The notes beneath the pieces are model-generated. The model was not told the DNA's origin. It worked only from the letters and a program-made list of their open reading frames with translations, and searched no databases. This document shows, one piece after another, positions 1 to 6,400 of a DNA stretch of 10,629 bases. Made by a program: the position numbers and the translations under genes. Location: assembly GCA_946886545.1 (NCBI GenBank), contig CAMPIU010000062.1:1-10629 (forward strand). Reading direction: 5' to 3'. This DNA is from an uncultured Flavobacteriales bacterium. GTDB lineage: Bacteria; Bacteroidota; Bacteroidia; Flavobacteriales; Crocinitomicaceae. The first letter of the stretch is position 1; each line of letters starts with the position of its first letter.

Positions 1-83
1 TTCAAGAGAATCCATTATTTGAATTTCTAACCTCAGATAATCAAATTTTAATAATTGATGATGAAATATTTAACAAACGATAA
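1..83 (+). CDS. C-terminal end of an upstream gene (partial)
   Basis: The frame beginning at base 3 is open for 26 codons and ends in TAA at 81-83; the other two + frames hit stops within the first 30 bases. The visible tail has a hydrophobic and acidic stretch (ILIIDDEIFNKR at the very end). It is too short to assign a family. It is probably the last part of a gene that belongs to a different transcription unit, because a promoter-like sequence follows directly. The open frame could be chance over so short a distance. Confidence 0.5.
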   Translation, partial: QENPLFEFLTSDNQILIIDDEIFNKR

Positions 84-90
84 TTGTTAA
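70..90. repeat. Short inverted repeat at the upstream gene end / promoter
   Basis: TTAACAA at 70-76 is mirrored exactly by TTGTTAA at 84-90, with a 7-base centre. The dyad covers the upstream stop codon and its right arm contains the TTG of the proposed -33 promoter element. It could be an operator for a dimeric regulator or a weak AT-rich terminator hairpin. With only seven A/T-rich pairs and no clear T tract, chance is a real alternative. Confidence 0.3.
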
Positions 91-113
91 TAAAATATAA
101 ATTGCTAATTTCG
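84..113 (+). promoter_or_regulatory. Candidate Bacteroidota-type sigma-A promoter for the operon
   Basis: TTG at 84-86 is followed after 19 bases by TAATTTCG at 106-113. The known Bacteroidota housekeeping promoter is TTG, a gap of about 17-23 bases, then TAnnTTTG; the second box here departs from it at one position (C for T). Transcription would start near base 120, leaving a leader of only about 12 bases before the ATG at 132. It is the only good promoter candidate I noticed, and the tight gene packing downstream means it could drive all six genes. Confidence 0.5.
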
Positions 114-131
114 CATCCCCCTTATTCTGAA

Positions 132-2138
132 ATGAAACCTTTAGCCATTATAACATTTGTTCTTTTTTCCCACCTTGTCTATTCCCAAAACGAAGTGATC
201 AATTCTCCATGGCTAACTATCGGTAAGACCAATCTTGTTTTCGGTTTAAACCAGGGATCGCACCCAAATCTGATTAACGGAAGGTTAAATGTTTACACTT
301 CCATTGAATCAGCTTTAACGATCAAAAACATTCCTCTAAACCTCTCCGGACGCTTTTCAACAGAGCAATTCATTTCTGGTAGGCCGACTTTTTTCAGGCT
401 TTCGTATGATGGATATAGAAGAAAAGGAATTGACAAACGGAATTGGGAAGGAGAACTGATTAACACTAATGCAACGTTAGGTAAGTTTCAGGATTCCATT
501 TATAAAATCGAAGGACAAATTGCATATTGGCAATTAAAAAAAGACCAACTTGAAAAAGGAAGCACTCCCAATTTTCCCGATATTCCCAATACAGGGAATC
601 TTCCAAAAACAGATTCATTGGAACTCAGAGATTTGGGAAGTATTAAAATTCCAGGGCTTAATTTACCTGAGTCTTCCGGCACAAAAACGGATTCTATCAG
701 TGAATTGATCGCTAATCTAAACCAAAACCTTTCACAGGTTTCGCAAAAGAAGGACAGTCTTTTAGCACTTAAACAGGAATACACTGACAAAATAAATAGC
801 ATTGATTTTAAAATGCCCAACTCAATTTTGGGTGGTATAGATAAATTGGATTTGGGACTTACTACTATGAGTAATGGATCCATGTCAAATAATGCGATCC
901 CGATTCAAGGGATTCGCGTAAAAGGTAAATACCGGAGATCGTTTTATGATGTAGCAGCCGGCACTACTGTACCCAATCGCCTGTTTTCAAATTCGGTGTT
1001 CGACCAGATGACCAATAACACACAGAACATTTTCAATCTGAATCAGCTTTACACTGTAAATTCAAGCAGATTCATCAGTTCAGTTATTGTGGGTTATGGC
1101 AAGCAGGAAAAGAATTCCATCAGTATTGAAAACTATTATAACGGACGTGAATTAAAAGACATCTTTTCAAACACACACAAAGGGACTAATCTCACCTCCA
1201 ATTTATCCGGAACCTGGCTATTCACAGAGAAATGGCAATGGAATGCTTCTATCGGAAAGACCTTTGAATTGAATGATTCAAGCAGAAGATCTTTTGAGGA
1301 AGATCTTGCACTAAGCATTGGCACCAAATACAAATTGAAACGCTTACGCACCGAATTGCATGCAAAAGTAAAACGTATAGGCAGCAACTACGATGGTTAT
1401 TCCCAAGGACTTTATAATTCTGGCTATTCCAAACAAGAAATCGGTCTGAATTCCAAATTGAATAAACAACTGTCTGCACAATTGATATTCGTACGTCAGG
1501 TGTTCAGTTCCAACAGCACTGCTTTCAGAGGCATGCGCACCAACAGCGGCACCCTGGATGTACAATGGAACGTTACACGAAACTGGATGCTTTACGGTGG
1601 ATACACCTTGTTGGATGCTTCCGGATATGACACACTTGCCCGCGGAATGAATCACTTGGGTAAAGGCGGATTTACCTGGCTAAAAAACAGAAAGTCTTTC
1701 AAGTCCCAACTATCCGGATCTGTGGCATATTCCAATGTTAAACTAATTGATTCTAACCTAAGACTTGTCAATGTATCACTTCACGGATCACTGGACTGGA
1801 GAATTTTAGGGAGTGGCCTACAAATCTCCGTACAAGATTACACCGGTTTGGCTTCTATTTACGGAACAAATTGGATCATTAAACCAGAATTGCGTATCCA
1901 CCATAAGGGATTTTCCTTTTCAGCTGCTTATCAAATGTTATTCAGTGAGCAATTCGGAAGACAATCCGGATTCAGCTGTAAAGTCCTGGCAAGTCCAAGT
2001 GAATACCTTACCTGGGAGATTACAGGAGCAAAATGGCTCCCGACAGAAGCATTGTACATACCCTTATTTAACACTGAACGCTTCATTCCCTATTATTTTG
2101 ATTTGAAGTTACACGTGTATTTAAACAGAAATAAATGA
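132..2138 (+). CDS. Outer-membrane beta-barrel protein with N-terminal periplasmic coiled coil (668 aa)
   Basis: The ATG at 132 is preferred over the more upstream TTG at 84, because it gives a clean signal peptide (MKPLAIITFVLFSHLVYSQ, cleavage near residue 18-19) and the TTG lies inside the promoter. After it come a short beta-rich module (about 45-95, LNLSGRFSTEQF), two heptad-like helical stretches (about 103-142 and 186-225) joined by a Pro/Gly/Ser-rich linker (about 145-185), then from about residue 255 to the end many alternating, aromatic-bordered strands typical of an outer-membrane barrel. The last strand (FDLKLHVYL) reaches almost to the C-terminus. I do not recognise a named family, and no TonB box or plug is evident. 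The stop overlaps the next start (ATGA). As first gene of an all-exported operon it could be the outer-membrane pore or anchor for the giant protein downstream; this role is inference. Confidence 0.8.
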   Translation: MKPLAIITFVLFSHLVYSQNEVINSPWLTIGKTNLVFGLNQGSHPNLINGRLNVYTSIESALTIKNIPLNLSGRFSTEQFISGRPTFFRLSYDGYRRKGIDKRNWEGELINTNATLGKFQDSIYKIEGQIAYWQLKKDQLEKGSTPNFPDIPNTGNLPKTDSLELRDLGSIKIPGLNLPESSGTKTDSISELIANLNQNLSQVSQKKDSLLALKQEYTDKINSIDFKMPNSILGGIDKLDLGLTTMSNGSMSNNAIPIQGIRVKGKYRRSFYDVAAGTTVPNRLFSNSVFDQMTNNTQNIFNLNQLYTVNSSRFISSVIVGYGKQEKNSISIENYYNGRELKDIFSNTHKGTNLTSNLSGTWLFTEKWQWNASIGKTFELNDSSRRSFEEDLALSIGTKYKLKRLRTELHAKVKRIGSNYDGYSQGLYNSGYSKQEIGLNSKLNKQLSAQLIFVRQVFSSNSTAFRGMRTNSGTLDVQWNVTRNWMLYGGYTLLDASGYDTLARGMNHLGKGGFTWLKNRKSFKSQLSGSVAYSNVKLIDSNLRLVNVSLHGSLDWRILGSGLQISVQDYTGLASIYGTNWIIKPELRIHHKGFSFSAAYQMLFSEQFGRQSGFSCKVLASPSEYLTWEITGAKWLPTEALYIPLFNTERFIPYYFDLKLHVYLNRNK

Positions 2139-2893
2139 AAATGAATTTTTTGAAAATCAACTTATCATTACTCCTATTCCTTTTCTTTCCCGGAATCGAT
2201 GCGGTTTATTCACAAAGTGCCTACCCGGTAACGCTTTCTTCACCGATGGATTACGATACCATTGTAGAAACAGAACCCAATTTCGTTTGGCAAACCGATA
2301 TTAACGGATTACTTTCTGATATTCGATACTCACAACGCTATGTACTGTGTGAGCTCCTGGAAAATCAAACAAAAGGAGAAGCAATCGCTTTAAATACTCC
2401 CTTATTGACACTTGAAGATTATCAAAGTACTGTTCATACCTATAGTTCTTCTATCAATCCGCTTGAGATGGGACATACTTATGTATGGCAAGTAAGTATT
2501 TTGTTTAGCGGGATGCAGGTAGACCAATCGGATGTCTTCCAATTCACTATTTATGAGCCCGAAGACACATTACCCAAATTTCATTCTGTTGCATTCAAAG
2601 ACGATGCGCAATTTCTTACAATTCAGCACGGTAAAATCGGCTTATCAACAGAAGAAACTGGCGAACTAGATTTAAGTGTGAGCCTAACACTAAACGGACA
2701 ATCCAACCAGATCGTATACCTGAATGAATATACGGATGGAACTCTGCAGAACAGCACTACAAGTCCAATAGGAACTAAAAAAAGACTTTTCATCTTAAAC
2801 ATAGAAGCACTGGAACTGGAAGAAGGCAACTATTCCGCATCCTGGACAGCGAAAACCGGAAAGACCTATGTATTTAACTTCAGTGTTCTTTAA
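2135..2893 (+). CDS. Secreted two-domain beta-sandwich protein, FN3-like N-terminal domain (252 aa)
   Basis: The ATG overlaps the previous stop by 4 bases; a second ATG two codons later (2141) is an equally possible start. Residues 1-27 form a signal peptide with a long Leu/Phe core (LSLLLFLFFPG) ending in AVYSQ. Residues about 30-140 look like a fibronectin-III-like sandwich: PNFVWQ near 48, YVLCELLENQ near 69, then LEMGHTYVWQV near 110 and DVFQFTIYEP near 133. Residues about 148-252 form a second beta-rich domain ending in an aromatic strand (KTYVFNFSVL). There is no lipobox, membrane segment or evident T9SS C-terminal sorting domain, so it is probably periplasmic or released. No enzyme motif is visible. 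Its place between the barrel and lipoprotein genes suggests a binding or scaffold role, which is inference. Confidence 0.8.
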   Translation: MKMNFLKINLSLLLFLFFPGIDAVYSQSAYPVTLSSPMDYDTIVETEPNFVWQTDINGLLSDIRYSQRYVLCELLENQTKGEAIALNTPLLTLEDYQSTVHTYSSSINPLEMGHTYVWQVSILFSGMQVDQSDVFQFTIYEPEDTLPKFHSVAFKDDAQFLTIQHGKIGLSTEETGELDLSVSLTLNGQSNQIVYLNEYTDGTLQNSTTSPIGTKKRLFILNIEALELEEGNYSASWTAKTGKTYVFNFSVL

Positions 2894-2894
2894 G

Positions 2895-3485
2895 ATGCGT
2901 TTATTATTCACAATACTAATGCTTACAAGCCTCTGGAGCTGTTCTTCACTCAAATCACTGAGCCCGAAAGAATATTTGGACTGGTACAGCTCAACTGGTT
3001 TCGGATGGAAAGGAATTGATACCATCCAGGATTTTACTTGTGCAATGCGCCTATTCCCAAAGGAAGCAGATATTGCAAAGTGCGCACTTCAAGATTGCGA
3101 ATCAAAAGAAACGCTGATAGAGCGCTTGCAAACTAAGGACGAAACACTTGACTTTATTATTGAATTTACCAGTCTGAAACTAAATACCGGCATTTTTGAT
3201 GTCCCCGGTTCAACCGGGTCTTCCAGGACGGACAGAATCATGTACTTCAGTAGCGGCATCAAAAACGACATCAAAGGAATTACAAATACAGGTGATACAT
3301 TAATCTGCCAGAGTGTTCTCTACGAACCCTCACTTCCACAAAAGGCACGTATTCTCATCTCTTTGGAAGACAGTAAAAAGAGTATCAACCAGATTATGAT
3401 AACAGACCGGGCAATCAGCGGTGAAATTATCCGGTTCTATATTCCCGAATTAAGCAATAAATCAATCCCCACATTGAAATTATAA
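2895..3485 (+). CDS. Putative lipoprotein of unknown function (196 aa)
   Basis: The ATG at 2895, one base after the previous stop, is preferred over the in-frame ATG at 2868 inside the preceding gene, because it puts a short hydrophobic leader (MRLLFTILMLTSLWSC) at the N-terminus. Cys16 lies in a lipobox L-W-S-C; the Trp at -2 is unusual, but Bacteroidota lipoboxes are loose. The residues after the Cys (SSLKSLS) lack the acidic pattern linked to surface export in this phylum, so the protein probably faces the periplasm. The mature part has conserved-looking aromatic and Gly residues (YLDWYSSTGFGWKG, 27-40), two further Cys (63 and 68) and a beta-rich C-terminal half. I do not recognise a family. 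The next gene begins two bases after its stop. Confidence 0.75.
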   Translation: MRLLFTILMLTSLWSCSSLKSLSPKEYLDWYSSTGFGWKGIDTIQDFTCAMRLFPKEADIAKCALQDCESKETLIERLQTKDETLDFIIEFTSLKLNTGIFDVPGSTGSSRTDRIMYFSSGIKNDIKGITNTGDTLICQSVLYEPSLPQKARILISLEDSKKSINQIMITDRAISGEIIRFYIPELSNKSIPTLKL

Positions 3486-3487
3486 GT

Positions 3488-6400
3488 ATGAAAAAACAAC
3501 AACACAAATCAGGTTCTTCAAGCATTGCATGGATGCTGTTATTGATCTTTACCTGGTCGGTTTTCCAGCCGGCAACGGTATTTGCAGGAGGTCCAACTCA
3601 ACCGGAAGCAAGTGCTTTTACTCCAATTGGGGTTTCAGAGATGGTCGATCCGTTCACAGGAGATTTTACCTACAATATTCCCTTGATGGATATCGACGGT
3701 TATCCTGTCAATATTGCTTATAATTCGGGAGTCAGTATGGACCAGGAAGCTTCCTGGGTCGGATTGGGATGGAATCTGAATGCAGGAGCTATAACAAGAA
3801 ATCTCCGTGGTATTCCGGATGATTTTAATGGGGATCAAATAATAAAGGAAACCAATATTAAACCAAACACCAACATCAATGTGGACTTGCAATTGAAACC
3901 GGAAATATTCGGGTTCAATTTAGAAAGTAATTCTGCTGGATCCTTATCCTTAAATGCCAGTTTGTCATATAGCAATTACAACGGTTTCGGTGCTTCCGCA
4001 GGAGTCAGTTTAGCCTTTAATTTGGGGAAAGCGATGGGAGGATCCGCCATGGCAGGATTCTCACTCTCAGGAAGCAGTGAAAATGGAGCTTCATTTGCTC
4101 CCAGCTTGTCTTTATCCTATAAAAAGGACCAAAATGATAAAAATGAGTATTCAAAAACCGCTACGGTTGGAAGTTCATTTAATTCAAGAGCCGGCTTGCA
4201 ATCTCTGTCTTACGGATTCTCAATGAGCAGAGATATTGCCAGATTAGAGAATGGAAAAGCAGTAAAGTACAAAAACCTTGATCGAGAGATTAAAGACAAC
4301 AACTCATCAGAGGCTTCTGGTTCTTTCAACGTAGGATTAAATCAATATTCTCCAATACCAGGAAACGCTACACCAGGGGGATCATTGGCAATCAGTGCAA
4401 AATTCACGGGAAGTTTTTATGGAGTTGACGGACAAGGAAATATAGGAGTCTCAGTTGCCAGAACCTGGATCCCTAACGATCAAAAAACAACTTACACAAA
4501 TGCTTTCGGGTATTTCTATCATGAAAACGGTATCACTAACCGGTACTCCCAACTGGATTTCAACCGCGATAATGATCAACCATTCTCCAAGTACAGTGTC
4601 AACTTACCATCCGCGTTTCAAACCTATGACATCTTTTCTGTTCAGGCACAAGGAACAGGAGGTAGTTTCAGACAGGTTAGAAATGATGTAAGCTATGTCT
4701 TTGACAAACAGGTAAACACATTCGACGTGGGCTTAAACGGAGGGTTTGAATTGGGAGCCGGGGCCTTGCTGGATGCCGGAATTGATATCCAGGTACCAAT
4801 CAACATCGTTTCTGCAGGAATATGGTCGGATGCAAACAATGCAATGGGACGTTTGTCATCTTCCAATTCAGGAGGAAGTATTGTCCCTTTCAGCCAGTTT
4901 GTAGAAGCAAACGAGTCTTCCGTGGTACAGGATAATCTCATGACCTCCCAATTCTTTGGTGACAAGCCGGAGAGATTGGAGTTAAAAGGCCCGGAATTAT
5001 TCCCGAAATTATCTGGAAACTTAAATCAGGCAGGAACTATTAAACCGATTACCAGAAACAAAAAAAACGCACGTGAATTAACGAATAATCAATTGTATTT
5101 CTTATCCCGTGCGGAAGTAGAAAAGGGTTTTGGAGTTTTTCCTATCAACCCCTTGGTAACACAAGGAAGTTCACATCACATTTATGAAATTACGCAATTA
5201 GGTCAGGATGGACGACGTTATGTATTCAGCTTGCCAGCATACAATTACTTCCAGGAAGATGTCACTTTTGCTACGGGAGACGGGATGTACAGCGACGATG
5301 GGATTACCTATGCCAATGACAATTCCGGCTTGATCACCTATAATCCAAATGATCCGAGCTTGGACAATAAGAGAGGAATCGATCATTACTATACCAGTAT
5401 CAAAACTCCTGCCTATGCACATTCTTACATGCTCTCAGCAGTTTTAAGCGATGACTATGTGAATGCTGATGATACACCAGGCCCTTCAATCAATGATTTG
5501 GGTTCTTATGTGAAATTTGATTATACAAAAGTAGAAGCAAACCAATGGAGATCACCCATGGGATTAAACGAGGGGTTTCACAATGATGGGATGCGTTCTG
5601 ATCCGACAGACGATAAAGCAAGTTTTGTACATGGAAAAAAAGACCTTTACTACCTCTATAAAGTTGAAACCAAAAATTACGTAGCTATCTTCGAAACAGA
5701 AGCTCGTCATGATGGAAGAAGTGCTAATGGCAGGGATGGAGGTTTTGACTTAGGAACCACACATGATAGTAAACGTCTGAAAAGCATTACTTTATACCTG
5801 AGGAAGGATTATTACGCCAATATCTCCAACCTGGCAAATGCAAATCCGATCCAAAAAGTAGAATTTGAATACAGCTACGAACTATGTAAGGGCTATCCTA
5901 CCAATTCGTATGCGGGGGAAGGGAAACTAACTTTAAACAAGATCAGCTTTACTTATCAGAACTCTAAAAAGATGCTGAACCGGAACTACAAATTTTTCTA
6001 TTCTTCCAACAATCCGGAATATAACATTAAAGGTTCCGACAGATGGGGCTCATACAAAGCTCCGCTTTCGATAGCCGCTCTTGCGGAGCAAGACATTACT
6101 GCTCCATTAAATAATTCCGAATACCCCTATTCGATCCAAAATTCCAATGAAGCAGATCTCAATGCTTCGGCATGGGCTTTAACAAAAATAAAACTTCCTT
6201 CAGGCGGTGAGATCAATGTCAGCTATGAGTCGGATGATTATCAATTTGTGCAGCACAAAAAAGCCGCACAAATGTTTCAGATAGCCGGGGTGTATTTTAA
6301 TAGTGGTAACAATGACAATAAAGCGTTCACCTCGCTTTCTCAGTCTGGTTTTGATTTTGTGAAATTAGCGGTTACAGGAAATGCGAATCCGAGACTGTTG

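Noticed and set aside
84..131. TTG at 84 as the start of the barrel protein, adding 16 residues
   Set aside because: The added stretch is not signal-like, it overlaps the promoter match, and the ATG at 132 begins a standard signal peptide.
500..1655. Open frames on the minus strand opposite the barrel gene (for example 500-883, 1136-1387, 1344-1655)
   Set aside because: They are antisense shadows of a strongly supported coding frame; their translations look like random reverse-strand sequence with no domain or start context.
2868..2894. ATG at 2868 as the start of the lipoprotein gene
   Set aside because: It would overlap the preceding gene by 26 bases and put nine residues ahead of a leader that is already complete from the ATG at 2895.
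3204..3218. Near-palindrome CCCGGTTCAACCGGG as a hairpin or operator
   Set aside because: It lies inside the lipoprotein coding sequence over Pro-Gly-Ser-Thr-Gly codons, has no T tract, and the next gene follows closely; coding chance explains it.
3890..4300. Tandem DNA repeats in the Gly/Ser-rich part of the giant gene
   Set aside because: The protein pattern is repetitive in character but no repeated DNA unit of constant length was visible by eye.
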